A DNA stretch of 64,000 nucleotides from UBA3069 sp050633465 (GTDB taxonomy: Bacteria > Pseudomonadota > Alphaproteobacteria > Rhodobacterales > Rhodobacteraceae): positions 124,001 to 188,000 of the forward strand of contig JBOEGO010000004.1 of assembly GCA_050633465.1 (NCBI GenBank), written 5' to 3'. The first letter of the stretch is position 1. Each line of letters starts with the position of its first letter. Below the pieces are notes generated by a model. It made no database searches. It saw only the letters and a list, made by a program, of their open reading frames with translations, and was not told where the DNA came from. The translations under genes were made by a program, and so were the position numbers. Shown piece by piece: positions 9,413 to 17,731 of this stretch.

Positions 9413-9458
9413 TTGGTCCTCCTGTTTGGGTCTAGGTCGCCTTGGGGCGGCAAGATGT

Positions 9459-9475
9459 CAAGCGTCAGACGCTTG
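9459..9475. promoter_or_regulatory. 17-nt palindrome between hemE and hemC starts
   Basis: CAAGCGTC (9459-9466) and GACGCTTG (9468-9475) form a perfect 8-bp inverted repeat around a single A in the 96-nt divergent hemE/hemC promoter region. This is the geometry of a dimeric regulator operator. No family is assigned. Confidence 0.45.
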
Positions 9476-9508
9476 TCAGGACAAGCTGTCGCGACTATGG
9501 CTTGGCGT

Positions 9509-10468
9509 ATGACGCATGCTCTTCCCACTCCCGCTTCGCCCTTCAAGATTGGCACCCGTGGTTCGCCGCTGGCTTTGGCGCAGGCGCATGAGACGCGACA
9601 ACGCCTGCAAACTGCGTTTGTCCTGTCCGAGGATTGTTTTGAAATCGTGGTGATCAAGACCACGGGCGATGACCGTGCGCTGATCGATGCCGACAAGCCG
9701 CTGAAAACCATTGGCGGTAAGGGGTTGTTTACAAAGGAAATTGAAGAGGCAATGCTGCGCGGCGATATCGACATTGCGGTGCATTCGATGAAGGATATGC
9801 CGGTGCATCAACCGGCGGGATTGCTGCTGGATTGCTACCTTCCGCGAGAGGATGTGCGCGATGCCTTCGTGTCGCTGAACGTGGATCATCTGGCCGATCT
9901 GAATGAGGGCGATGTGGTTGGCACGTCATCCCTGCGGCGCAAGGCGCAGTTGTTGAATCGCTTTCCCCAGCTGCAAGTCGTTGAATTCAGAGGGAATGTT
10001 CAGACCAGATTGAAAAAGCTGAAGGATGGCGTGGCAAGCGCGACCTTCCTTGCGCAGGCGGGGTTGAACCGTTTGGGGTTGAACCATGTGTCCAAAGGGG
10101 CGATTGCGCCCGAGGATATGCTGCCCGCCGTGGCGCAGGGCTGTATCGGGATTGAACGACGCGCCGATGATCACCGCGCCGGTGCGCTGCTGGAATCTAT
10201 CCATAATGTTGAGGCTTCTCAACGGCTTGTCTGTGAGCGCGCATTCTTGGCCGCGCTGGACGGGTCCTGCGAAACACCGATTGCGGGGCTTGCGGAACTG
10301 GACGGTGGCACCCTGCGTTTGCGCGGTGAAGTGCTGCGCCCCGACGGGTCCGAAGCGATCACAGATGACGCCACCGCGCCAATCGAGGACGGTGCCGAAC
10401 TGGGCCGCGCCATGGCCGAAAAACTGTTGGCGCAGGCGGGGCCGGGGTTTTTTGACTGGCGTGAATAA
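9509..10468 (+). CDS. hemC: Hydroxymethylbilane synthase (porphobilinogen deaminase)
   Basis: This 319-residue enzyme condenses four porphobilinogens into hydroxymethylbilane. It has the IGTRGSPLALAQ N-terminal block, the KGLFTKEIE and HSMKDMP segments, GTSSLRRKAQL, and Cys254 in GSCETPIAG, which carries the dipyrromethane cofactor. Much longer in-frame extensions exist upstream, but they cross the hemE start. The ATG at 9509 gives normal family length, although its ribosome site is poor. Confidence 0.95.
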   Translation: MTHALPTPASPFKIGTRGSPLALAQAHETRQRLQTAFVLSEDCFEIVVIKTTGDDRALIDADKPLKTIGGKGLFTKEIEEAMLRGDIDIAVHSMKDMPVHQPAGLLLDCYLPREDVRDAFVSLNVDHLADLNEGDVVGTSSLRRKAQLLNRFPQLQVVEFRGNVQTRLKKLKDGVASATFLAQAGLNRLGLNHVSKGAIAPEDMLPAVAQGCIGIERRADDHRAGALLESIHNVEASQRLVCERAFLAALDGSCETPIAGLAELDGGTLRLRGEVLRPDGSEAITDDATAPIEDGAELGRAMAEKLLAQAGPGFFDWRE

Positions 10469-10504
10469 CGTGAGAAACACCTGCTGAATCCATAGATTCG
10501 TATG

Positions 10505-10528
10505 TTTCATGGGGGCAAATCCATGAAA
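10505..10528. repeat. Inverted repeat downstream of hemC
   Basis: TTTCATGG (10505-10512) and CCATGAAA (10521-10528) form a perfect 8-bp stem with an 8-nt loop, between convergent hemC and the ABC permease gene. No T-run follows. A second small palindrome, ATGTT/AACAT, is at 10534-10545. Confidence 0.4.
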
Positions 10529-10593
10529 GCGTTATGTTGTAACATTGTCGCGGTGAAAACGGGCGGTTCTGACGCTGCGAACGGGTGATGCGC

Positions 10594-13122
10594 CTATTCG
10601 CGGGCGCGCAAAATTGCGGCGGGTCGCTGCGCCAGCGGTGCCCAGGCAAAAGCCAGCCCCGCGATCAGCGTGGCCACCACGCCCCCCGCGATGATGGCCA
10701 GTGCATTGGGCCAGATCACCGCGAAATCGGTTTCCATCACGAAATGGCTGACCGCCCAACCGCCCGCGATGCCTGCAGCCAGTGCGACCAGACCCGCCCC
10801 CGCGCCAAGCAAGGCAGCGCGCAGGGCGAAGCTGCGCAGAATGCGGCCCCGCGATGCGCCAAGGGTGCGCAGCACGGCGGCCTCGTAGGTGCGGGCGCGT
10901 TCGCCAGCAGCAGCGGCCCCGATCAATACCAAAAATCCGGTTAACAAAGTGGCCGCAGCGCCATATCGGGTGGCCCCCGCGATGCCCGCGAGCAGGGTCG
11001 ACACACGGTCAATCGCATCACGCACGCGAATCGCCGTGATATTGGGATAGGCGTTAGAGAGGTCGCGCAAAATCGGGCCTTCGGCCTGTTCGCTGGCATA
11101 GACCGAGGCGATGAAAGTGTGCGGCGCACCGGCAAGGGCGGATTCATTCATCGCGAGGATAAAGCCCATGCCAGCGGTGGAAAAATCCACTTCGCGCAGG
11201 GAGGCGATGGTGCCGGTGATGTCGCGGCCCAGCACGTTGATGGTCATGCTGTCGCCGATTGCTATGCCCATTTCGGCGGCTTCCTCGGCGGCGAAGGAAA
11301 TGAGGGGCGGGCCGTCGTAATCGTCGGGCCACCATTCGCCCGCCGTGATGCGGGTGGTTTCGGGTTTGGCACTGGCATAGGTGACGCCACGGTCGCCGCG
11401 GATGACCCAGTGATCGCCCGCAGTTTCGGCGGCAGGTTTGCCGTTGATGCGGGTGATGATGCCGCGCAGCATCGGGGCGGAATCAATGCGCGTGACGGCG
11501 GGGTCGTTTTCGAGCCGTTCCATAAAACCGGGCATCTGGTCGCGCTGGATATCGACGAAAAAATATGACGGGGCTTGCGCGGGCAGGTCGCGGGCGATGG
11601 CACCGCGCAGGTTGCCATCAATCTGGCCCACAGCGGCCAGAACCGACAGGCCAAGCCCAAGCGAGAGGACAACCGAGGTGGATTCGCTGCGCGGGCCACC
11701 GATGGCGGCCAGCGACCAGCGCAGGGCCGGGCGGCCCCGTGCGGCGGGGCGTAAGTGATTGGAAAGAAAGCGGATTAACGCGGCGGCTGCGGTTAAAAGC
11801 GTAAGGGCGAATATGATGCCGCCCGCCGTCCACAGGGTCAACCGCACGGTTTGCGAGAAGATGACAGCGGTGCCGATCAGCGCGGTGGCCAACAGCGCGG
11901 TGAGGACGATATAGGGCAGGGGCGGCAGGGTTTTCGCCCCCTCCATTGCGTCACGAAACAGGGTCGCTGCGCGGACCTCTGCGGCGCGGGCAAGGGGCCA
12001 GAGGGTAAAGATAAGGGCGGTTAATATGCCGTAAATCGCAGCCTCGGCCAGGGGTTGGGGATAGAGGGCGAAAATGGCGGGTATCGGCAGTTGTGCGGTG
12101 ATCAGCGGGGCCAGCAGGATGGGAACGCCCGCGCCCAGCACCAGCCCGATAACGATGCCGACCAGTGACAGCGCCCCGATTTGCAGGAAATAGGTTTGAA
12201 ATATCGTGGCACGGGTTGCGCCAAGGGTGCGCAGGGTGGCGATGACGCCGGTTTTGCCCGCCAGATAGGCGCGCACGGCGGCGGAAACACCGACCCCGCC
12301 AACGGCCAGACCTGACAGCCCGACCAGGATCAGGAACGCGCCGATGCGGTCGACAAAAGTGGCGATGCCGGGGGCGCCATTGCGGGCATCGCGCCAGCGT
12401 AACCCACTGGGTTCAAACCGTTTTAGGGCGTCCTGTTTGGCGGTTTCCAGATCGGTTTGCGGCGGCAGGATCAGGCGGTATTTGGTTTCATACAGCGTGC
12501 CGGGGGTCAGCAGGCCCGATTGCGCCAGATCGGCGGTGCGCACAATGGTGCGCGGTCCAAGCGCAAAGCCGGATGCGCCGCCATCGGGTTCTTTTTCCAG
12601 CGCGGCCATGAGGGTGAAGTTCTGCGTGCCAAGGCGGAACTGGTCGCCGATATTCAGGCCAAGGCGGGCGATCAGGATCGGCTCCATCACCGCGCCGGGG
12701 GTTGTTTCGGTGCCGTTCAGGGCGGTTTCCAGCGTAATGTCGGGGGATAATCTGACAGTGCCGACAAGGGGATAGGCATCATCGACCGATTTGATCTGGG
12801 TCAGGCCGCGTTCGGTTTCTGCGCCGCGGTCCACCACCGCCATCGACCTGAAATCGGCGATTTCGGACATCTGGCTGGCGGTTTGGTCGATCCATGCGCG
12901 TTCCGCATCCGAAGCGAAACGATAGGTGAATTCCAGTTCGGCATCGCCGCCGAGAATGGCGGCGCCTTCGGCTGTGAGGCCAGCGGTGATGGCGGCGCGG
13001 ACAGATCCGACGGCGGCAATGGCGGCCACGCCAAGGGCAAGGCAGGCCAGAAAAATGCGAAAGCCGCGCAGCCCGCCGCGCAATTCGCGTTTGGCAAAGC
13101 GGGCGGCGGTGCGCAGGGTCAT
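10594..13122 (-). CDS. ABC transporter permease, YbbP-like (FtsX domains)
   Basis: This 842-residue membrane protein has an N-terminal membrane helix and then a large extracytoplasmic region. A first FtsX block of three helices covers about 270-380, followed by a central pair of helices, a second periplasmic region and a second FtsX block (about 720-835). This 10-helix layout with two FtsX domains matches E. coli YbbP rather than the 4-helix LolC/MacB type. The start overlaps the stop of the ATPase gene by 4 nt (ATGA). With a TesA-type esterase divergent upstream, the locus has the same gene set as tesA/ybbA-ybbP. The transported substrate is unknown; lipid or lipoprotein handling is only a guess from the esterase. 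Confidence 0.88.
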   Translation of the reverse strand: MTLRTAARFAKRELRGGLRGFRIFLACLALGVAAIAAVGSVRAAITAGLTAEGAAILGGDAELEFTYRFASDAERAWIDQTASQMSEIADFRSMAVVDRGAETERGLTQIKSVDDAYPLVGTVRLSPDITLETALNGTETTPGAVMEPILIARLGLNIGDQFRLGTQNFTLMAALEKEPDGGASGFALGPRTIVRTADLAQSGLLTPGTLYETKYRLILPPQTDLETAKQDALKRFEPSGLRWRDARNGAPGIATFVDRIGAFLILVGLSGLAVGGVGVSAAVRAYLAGKTGVIATLRTLGATRATIFQTYFLQIGALSLVGIVIGLVLGAGVPILLAPLITAQLPIPAIFALYPQPLAEAAIYGILTALIFTLWPLARAAEVRAATLFRDAMEGAKTLPPLPYIVLTALLATALIGTAVIFSQTVRLTLWTAGGIIFALTLLTAAAALIRFLSNHLRPAARGRPALRWSLAAIGGPRSESTSVVLSLGLGLSVLAAVGQIDGNLRGAIARDLPAQAPSYFFVDIQRDQMPGFMERLENDPAVTRIDSAPMLRGIITRINGKPAAETAGDHWVIRGDRGVTYASAKPETTRITAGEWWPDDYDGPPLISFAAEEAAEMGIAIGDSMTINVLGRDITGTIASLREVDFSTAGMGFILAMNESALAGAPHTFIASVYASEQAEGPILRDLSNAYPNITAIRVRDAIDRVSTLLAGIAGATRYGAAATLLTGFLVLIGAAAAGERARTYEAAVLRTLGASRGRILRSFALRAALLGAGAGLVALAAGIAGGWAVSHFVMETDFAVIWPNALAIIAGGVVATLIAGLAFAWAPLAQRPAAILRARE

Positions 13123-13835
13123 TGTGCCGCCTTTTCAGTGGTTTGCGCCGTGTCGGTGGCGATTTTACCATCGCGCAGTGTGACCACGCGATCACAGAGC
13201 GCGGCCAGTTCGGCGGCATGGGTGACCATCACCAGGGTCGCGCCGTGGCGGTCGCGCAGCCCGAACAGCAGGTCCATGATCGCCTGCCCGTTGCTGCCAT
13301 CCAGATTGCCCGTGGGTTCATCCGCCAGCAGGATTTCGGGGCGCGGAGCAGAGGCGCGGGCAAGGGCGACGCGTTGCTGTTCACCGCCCGACATCTGCGC
13401 GGGGTAGTGATGGGCGCGGGATTCCAGCCCGACGGTTTGCAATTCCTCCATCGCGCGATCAAAGGCATCGGATTTTCCGGCCAGTTCCAGCGGGGTTGCA
13501 ACATTTTCCAGCGCGGTCATGGTGGGAATAAGGTGGAAGGATTGGAACACCACCCCCATATGATCCCTACGAAAGCGCGCCAGCTGGTCCTCGTCCATCG
13601 GGGTCAGGTCCTGACCAAGGGCGCGCACATCACCGGTGCTGGCCCGTTCCAGCCCGCCCATGAGCATAAGGAGAGACGATTTGCCAGAGCCGCTTGGCCC
13701 GACCAGCCCGAGGGTTTCACCCCGCGCCACATCCAGCGTGATCCCGTGCAAAATCTGGACCGCGCCGGCGTTGCCTGCCAGTGTGAGCGTCACATCGGAC
13801 AGGGATAAAACGGGGTCGGTCTGGGGGGAAGCCAT
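13119..13835 (-). CDS. ABC transporter ATP-binding protein, YbbA-like
   Basis: This 238-residue ATPase of the LolD/MacB family has Walker A GPSGSGKSS, signature MSGGEQQRVALARA, Walker B ILLADEPTG and the switch histidine in MVTHAAEL. It pairs with the overlapping downstream permease. The start at 13835 gives the family length. It lies head to head with the tesA-like gene: the reverse ATG (13833-13835) even overlaps a possible forward ATG at 13834, though I favour 13888 for the esterase. Confidence 0.92.
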   Translation of the reverse strand: MASPQTDPVLSLSDVTLTLAGNAGAVQILHGITLDVARGETLGLVGPSGSGKSSLLMLMGGLERASTGDVRALGQDLTPMDEDQLARFRRDHMGVVFQSFHLIPTMTALENVATPLELAGKSDAFDRAMEELQTVGLESRAHHYPAQMSGGEQQRVALARASAPRPEILLADEPTGNLDGSNGQAIMDLLFGLRDRHGATLVMVTHAAELAALCDRVVTLRDGKIATDTAQTTEKAAQ

Positions 13836-13887
13836 GAAATACTGCCTGAAATTGCTGCGCTTGGTCACATATGGGGGCGCGGGGGCC

Positions 13888-14523
13888 ATGGGCAAGGTTA
13901 TTGCCACATTGCTGGTTGCGATTTCGTTTATGTCGGCCCCGTTACGGGCGGAAACGGTGCATATTCTGGCATTGGGCGACAGCCTGACGCAGGGATACGG
14001 ATTGGTCGAGCGCGACGGATTTGTGCCGCAGATGCGGGCGTGGCTGGCGGATAAGGGCGCAGATGTGCGCGTGGTCAATGCGGGCGTGTCGGGCGACACC
14101 AGTGCGGGCGGGTTGAACCGCGTGGAATGGAGCCTGACGCCGGAAATTGACGCAATGATCGTGGCCTTGGGCGGCAATGACGTGCTGCGCGGGTTGGATC
14201 CGGCGGTGACGCGCAAAAATATAGACGGCATTTTAGCAATCGCGCAGGCACGGGGCATTAAGGTGCTGTTGATCGGCCTGACCGCACCGGCGAATTACGG
14301 ACCGGAATACGAACAGGCGTTCGAGAGCATCTGGCCGGATATGGCGGAAAAATATGGCGTGCTGATGCTGCCCAACTGGTTCGCGGGCATGGCGGGACCA
14401 CCGGCAGAGTTTCAGGCGCTGATGCAGGCGGACGGGTTGCACCCGAATGCAGCGGGTGTGGCGCAGATTGTTGAGGGGATCGGCCCGAAGGTTCTGGATT
14501 TGATTCAAAGGGTTGAGGGGTGA
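13888..14523 (+). CDS. tesA: Arylesterase / SGNH hydrolase, TesA-like
   Basis: This 211-residue exported esterase has a Sec signal (MGKVIATLLVAISFMSAPLR, cleaved before AETVH). The SGNH blocks are LALGDSLTQGYG (nucleophile Ser), the GGNDVLRG block and DGLHPNAAG (catalytic Asp and His). TesA family members hydrolyse acyl-CoA thioesters, lysophospholipids and aryl esters in the periplasm. An in-frame ATG at 13834 would add an 18-residue leader before the signal. I prefer 13888 because the signal then starts normally. Confidence 0.88.
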   Translation: MGKVIATLLVAISFMSAPLRAETVHILALGDSLTQGYGLVERDGFVPQMRAWLADKGADVRVVNAGVSGDTSAGGLNRVEWSLTPEIDAMIVALGGNDVLRGLDPAVTRKNIDGILAIAQARGIKVLLIGLTAPANYGPEYEQAFESIWPDMAEKYGVLMLPNWFAGMAGPPAEFQALMQADGLHPNAAGVAQIVEGIGPKVLDLIQRVEG

Positions 14524-14698
14524 TTGGCGGGCAAGGGCGCTTGTGTGGGGGACTCCACTGCCTCCGATGTGGCCCCCTGAGACGGACCCCGGAGACGGCC
14601 ACCAAAGGCGGCCCTCCGAGCGGCCCCTCCCGAGGCAGACCCCCAAGACAGGGCCGCAAGATGGACCCGGAAAAAGGCCCCCGAAAATGGGTGCGCAA

Positions 14699-14728
14699 TA
14701 AAAAAGGCCCGCGAAACACGGGCCTTTT
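14699..14728. terminator. Bidirectional terminator tesA/cspA
   Basis: Stem AAAAGGCCCG (14702-14711) / CGGGCCTTTT (14719-14728), loop CGAAACA, with T-rich tails on both strands. It separates tesA (+) from the first cold-shock gene (-). The ~170 nt before it (14524-14695) is GC-rich low-complexity DNA with no convincing gene. Confidence 0.85.
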
Positions 14729-14781
14729 CGTCGGGTTGTTTCGGGCAAGCCCTGAAACAACTTATTCTTAACCGCTTTGGC

Positions 14782-14988
14782 TTATGCCAGTGCGAGGTTC
14801 ACCGCCGACTCGCGGCCATCACGGCCTGGCTCGATGTCGAAGGTCACCTTCTGGTTGTCGGCCAGACCGGTCAGGCCGGAACGCTCGACAGCAGAAATGT
14901 GGACGAAAACGTCCTTGGACCCGCCATCGGGTGCAATGAAGCCGAAGCCTTTGGTGGTGTTGAACCATTTTACGGTGCCAGTGGCCAT
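14782..14988 (-). CDS. cspA: Cold-shock protein, CspA family (copy 1)
   Basis: This 68-residue single OB-fold RNA/DNA chaperone has RNP1 KGFGFI and RNP2 VFVHIS. It differs from the second copy at 16506-16712 at only a few positions (for example PDGGS versus PETGG). The ribosome site is AGGAGACTACGGAT in the mRNA sense. The two copies probably arose by duplication, and both have long related leaders. Confidence 0.95.
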   Translation of the reverse strand: MATGTVKWFNTTKGFGFIAPDGGSKDVFVHISAVERSGLTGLADNQKVTFDIEPGRDGRESAVNLALA

Positions 14989-15108
14989 ATCCGTAGTCTC
15001 CTTGTTGCGCTGCCCGCGTAGGTGCGGCAGCCCGGCTCGTCAGTGCAAGATCGAAAACTGAGCCGTAAAAGGAGCAGGTAGGTCGATAGTGGTAACGTCG
15101 CGACACCA
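14989..15108 (-). promoter_or_regulatory. Structured 5' leader of cspA copy 1
   Basis: Upstream of the start the following blocks recur in the leader of the second csp gene: a shared ribosome-site block (TCCGTAGTCTCCT on +, 14990-15002), a CTGCC...GGCAG hairpin (about 15008-15030), an ATCGAAAACTGA-type block near 15049, and CAGGTAGGTCGATAG...TAACGT (about 15075-15098), which likely marks the promoter. Conservation outside the coding region suggests a regulatory RNA leader, as known for csp mRNAs elsewhere. Confidence 0.55.
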
Positions 15109-15240
15109 TACTTGGGTATTGCCGCGAGTCGTTTCAAGGCAAATTTATGTAACAGCGCCGATAGGCGGAGGTTTGCGCGGTCTTTTTTCTGCGCGGGCGG
15201 TGACATATATAGCCGTTGGAATGTAATGCGGGAGAGCAAA

Positions 15241-15672
15241 ATGGCGTTGAAGAAAATCACCTGTCTGGATTGCGGGCAGGTCAACCGCGTGCCCGGGGAG
15301 AAGCTGGATGCCGGCCCGAAATGTGGCACCTGCGGCAGCAAGTTGATGCAACCCAAAGCGGTGGAGGTGGATTTTGCCACGCTGCAGAAGGCGGCGCGCA
15401 ATGATGATGTGCCGCTGGTGGTGGATTTCTGGGCACCGTGGTGCGGCCCATGCCGCCAGATGGCACCGGAATTTGCCAAGGCAGCGGGGGAATTGTCAGG
15501 CCGGATGCGGCTGGTCAAGGTCAACACCGAGGCCGAGCCAAAGGCAGGCGCCGCCTATAACATTCGCGGGATTCCGACCATGGCGGCATTTGTTGGCGGG
15601 CGTGAAAAGGCGCGGCAATCGGGCGCGATGCCTGCGGGGGCAATTGTAAATTGGGCCAAGGGCGCTGTGTAA
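15241..15672 (+). CDS. trxC: Thioredoxin 2 (TrxC) with N-terminal zinc motif
   Basis: This 143-residue thioredoxin has a zinc-ribbon-like N terminus (CLDC at 8-11 and CGTC at 28-31) and a standard thioredoxin domain with active site WCGPC (67-71) and the cis-Pro in GIPTM. TrxC reduces protein disulfides, and its zinc site tunes redox behaviour under oxidative stress. GGAGAGCAAA precedes the ATG at 15241. It is a single gene bounded by a strong terminator. Confidence 0.93.
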   Translation: MALKKITCLDCGQVNRVPGEKLDAGPKCGTCGSKLMQPKAVEVDFATLQKAARNDDVPLVVDFWAPWCGPCRQMAPEFAKAAGELSGRMRLVKVNTEAEPKAGAAYNIRGIPTMAAFVGGREKARQSGAMPAGAIVNWAKGAV

Positions 15673-15690
15673 CGCATTGATATAAATGAA

Positions 15691-15721
15691 AAAGGCGCGC
15701 CCGTTGCCATGGCGCGCCTTT
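15691..15721. terminator. Bidirectional terminator trxC / L,D-transpeptidase
   Basis: Eleven-bp stem AAAGGCGCGCC (15691-15701) / GGCGCGCCTTT (15711-15721), preceded by A-rich and followed by T-containing sequence, between convergent genes. Confidence 0.85.
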
Positions 15722-15761
15722 GGTGGATTTGGGGCGTTACAGCGCCATTGCCTGTGGTGCC

Positions 15762-16322
15762 TTACAGCACGGTGACCTTGGTTCCGGTCGGCACGCGTTT
15801 GTAAAGGTCGATCACATGGTCATTGATCATGCGGATACAGCCGCTGGACACCGAACGCCCGATGGACGAGGGCGAGGTGGTGCCGTGGATGCGGTAATAG
15901 GTGTCGCGCCCGTTCTGGAACAGGTAAAGCGCCCGCGCACCAAGCGGGTTGCCCGCGCCGCCGGGTTGCACGTAATCGTTATTCAGGAATTTACCATAAG
16001 CGGAGGGATCGCGTTCGATCATCTCGTTCGTGGGGCGCCATGTGGGCCATTCTTTTTTGACCTGAATGATGGCCTCTCCGCTGAATTCCAGACCGGCCTT
16101 GCCCACGCCCACGCCGTAACGCCGCGCGGTGTTCGGCCCGGTGATGTAATACAGGAAATGCGCGCGCGGCATCACCAGAATCTGGTTCGGTTCCAGACCG
16201 GAGCGAATGCGCACCTCTTGTGGGAGGAACTGCGGATCAAGCTGGAATGCGGCCAATGCGGGCGTGGCCAGAGTGCTGGCCGCAGCGGCGGAAGTGGCAA
16301 GAAAATTACGACGGGAAAGCAT
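15762..16322 (-). CDS. L,D-transpeptidase (YkuD family), Tat-type signal
   Basis: This 186-residue exported enzyme begins MLSRRNFLATSAAAAS, a twin-arginine-type signal, and the mature part starts around AFQLDPQ. The YkuD catalytic motif is intact: His in YYRIHGTT, then SVSSGCIRM with the nucleophilic Cys. Such enzymes form 3-3 peptidoglycan crosslinks or attach proteins to peptidoglycan. Longer in-frame starts exist upstream but lack the signal at the N terminus. A preceding AGAGG supports 16322. Confidence 0.92.
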   Translation of the reverse strand: MLSRRNFLATSAAAASTLATPALAAFQLDPQFLPQEVRIRSGLEPNQILVMPRAHFLYYITGPNTARRYGVGVGKAGLEFSGEAIIQVKKEWPTWRPTNEMIERDPSAYGKFLNNDYVQPGGAGNPLGARALYLFQNGRDTYYRIHGTTSPSSIGRSVSSGCIRMINDHVIDLYKRVPTGTKVTVL

Positions 16323-16451
16323 TGTGGCCTCTGACAAATTTGGTTTGGTTGGCGGCGATGATGCCATGGTGTTGTGGCGCGGATCAAGTGGCGCGGGCGC
16401 AGTTCGCGGGTCACCGGATGCCACAATGCCGTGAATAGTGCATTAAACACG

Positions 16452-16484
16452 AAAAAACGCGGCCCCCTTGCGAGGACCGCGTTT
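16452..16484 (-). terminator. Terminator of cspA copy 2
   Basis: AAACGCGG (16455-16462) pairs with CCGCGTTT (16477-16484), with one mismatch and two further pairs inside. Read on the - strand it ends in a T-run (16457-16452). Confidence 0.85.
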
Positions 16485-16505
16485 CAGAATGACGTCTGGT
16501 GCGGC

Positions 16506-16712
16506 TTATGCCAGCGCCAGGTTCACCGCGGATTCGCGACCGTCACGGCCTGCTTCCACGTCAAAGGTCACTTTCTGGTTGTCGGCCAGACCGGTCAGGC
16601 CGGAACGCTCGACAGCGGAAATGTGAACGAAAACGTCCTTGCCGCCAGTTTCAGGTGCGATAAAGCCGAAGCCTTTGGTGGTGTTGAACCATTTTACGGT
16701 GCCGTTGGCCAT
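16506..16712 (-). CDS. cspA: Cold-shock protein, CspA family (copy 2)
   Basis: This 68-residue cold-shock domain protein has KGFGFI and VFVHIS RNA-binding motifs and is nearly identical to the copy at 14782-14988. The same ribosome-site block and hairpin precede it. The two genes are separated by trxC and an L,D-transpeptidase gene, so they are not a simple tandem now. Confidence 0.95.
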   Translation of the reverse strand: MANGTVKWFNTTKGFGFIAPETGGKDVFVHISAVERSGLTGLADNQKVTFDVEAGRDGRESAVNLALA

Positions 16713-16835
16713 GTCCGTAGTCTCCTATAAACGCTGCCCGCGAATTGCGGCAGCTTTGGCGTAGTTGGTCCTGTATCGAAAGACTGAACGCCGGTTTGAA
16801 GGGAGACAGTAGGTCGAGATAGAATAACGTTAGCG
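16713..16835 (-). promoter_or_regulatory. Structured 5' leader of cspA copy 2
   Basis: It contains the same ordered blocks as copy 1: TCCGTAGTCTCCT (16714-16726), GCTGCC...GGCAGC hairpin (about 16729-16751), ATCGAAAGACTGA (about 16775) and CAGTAGGTCGAGATAG...TAACGTT (about 16806-16831). The blocks are conserved while the spacer sequences differ. Confidence 0.55.
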
Positions 16836-16882
16836 CCGCCCGTATGGACCGGAATCATTTGAATAGCAAGGGGGTTAGCGGA

Positions 16883-17731
16883 TTAAGTTGCCGTAGCGTA
16901 AAGCCAGTAGTTGCGGTTGGCCAGCCGATAGCCGCGCTGGGCCAGCATCACGGCAATATCCAGCAGGGGGGACTGGCCGTAGCGTTCCGGCCCCGCGTCA
17001 ATCGCGATTTTGCGCACGGTTTCGGGGTGGGCATGGGCGAGGATTTCAAGTTCGACGCCTTCTGCTTCGAGTTTGAGGAAGTCGATATGGGGCAGGTTTT
17101 GCTGTGCGATCAGGTCGCGCAGGGTCAGGGTGGGCACGCTGTGGCGCGATATTTCCTGGCCTGATTCCTCGGTCAGCATAGAGTTGTCGGTGGCATTGGC
17201 GCGCACGATGAATTCGATCTGGCCTGCGGTGTCGAACAGGCCGGCGTTTATGTTTGTGATTTCAGTATCTTGGGTGTTTCTGGTCAGGCATTCGAAATTG
17301 ATTGGCGCGGGTTCGACGGCGATAACGCGCCCCTTTGGGCCGGTTTTGCGGGCAGCGGCAAGGGCGAAGCCGCCAACGAATGCGCCACAATCGACCACGC
17401 TGTCGCCGCGTTCGATTTCGACGAAATCCTTGAGCGTGTATTTTGACAGCATCCGCTGGGAGTATCCGCGGGACATGGAAAACCAGTTGGGCCGCGCCAC
17501 GGGGGTGGGCATCCAGATTTGTTCTTTCGGGCCAGAGAGTTGGACCATGCCAGTGTCATGGGCGATTTCGCTGACGGCGGATTTGATATGATCCGGCACG
17601 GGTTCGTCATCATAGGCACCGGGGTGGGACCGCCCCTGTAGCAATTTCATCCGCGCAGGGGTCACGGGTTCGACCGTGAACTGGTGGCGCAGGCGGGTCA
17701 GGTTGCTGGTGTCGAGGGGGGTATCGGTCAT
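16883..17731 (-). CDS. FkbM family methyltransferase
   Basis: This 282-residue protein has the FkbM SAM-binding core: VDCGAFVGGFALAAA, then VIAVEPAPINFECL with the acidic end of strand 2, and a distal HIDFLKLEAEGVELEIL segment typical of the family. FkbM proteins O-methylate sugars or small molecules, but the acceptor here is unknown. The ATG at 17731 is preceded by AAAGGTG; a GTG three codons upstream is less likely. No glycan genes adjoin it. Confidence 0.85.
   Translation of the reverse strand: MTDTPLDTSNLTRLRHQFTVEPVTPARMKLLQGRSHPGAYDDEPVPDHIKSAVSEIAHDTGMVQLSGPKEQIWMPTPVARPNWFSMSRGYSQRMLSKYTLKDFVEIERGDSVVDCGAFVGGFALAAARKTGPKGRVIAVEPAPINFECLTRNTQDTEITNINAGLFDTAGQIEFIVRANATDNSMLTEESGQEISRHSVPTLTLRDLIAQQNLPHIDFLKLEAEGVELEILAHAHPETVRKIAIDAGPERYGQSPLLDIAVMLAQRGYRLANRNYWLYATAT

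Noticed and set aside
9233..9508. A 92-residue N-terminal extension of hemC
   Set aside because: It runs across the hemE start and promoter, and the family begins at about the ATG at 9509.
14524..14695. Possible Pro/Gly/Arg-rich repeat protein after tesA
   Set aside because: The frame is GC-rich low complexity with no ribosome site, and the stretch ends in a terminator hairpin; it reads like decayed or non-coding DNA.
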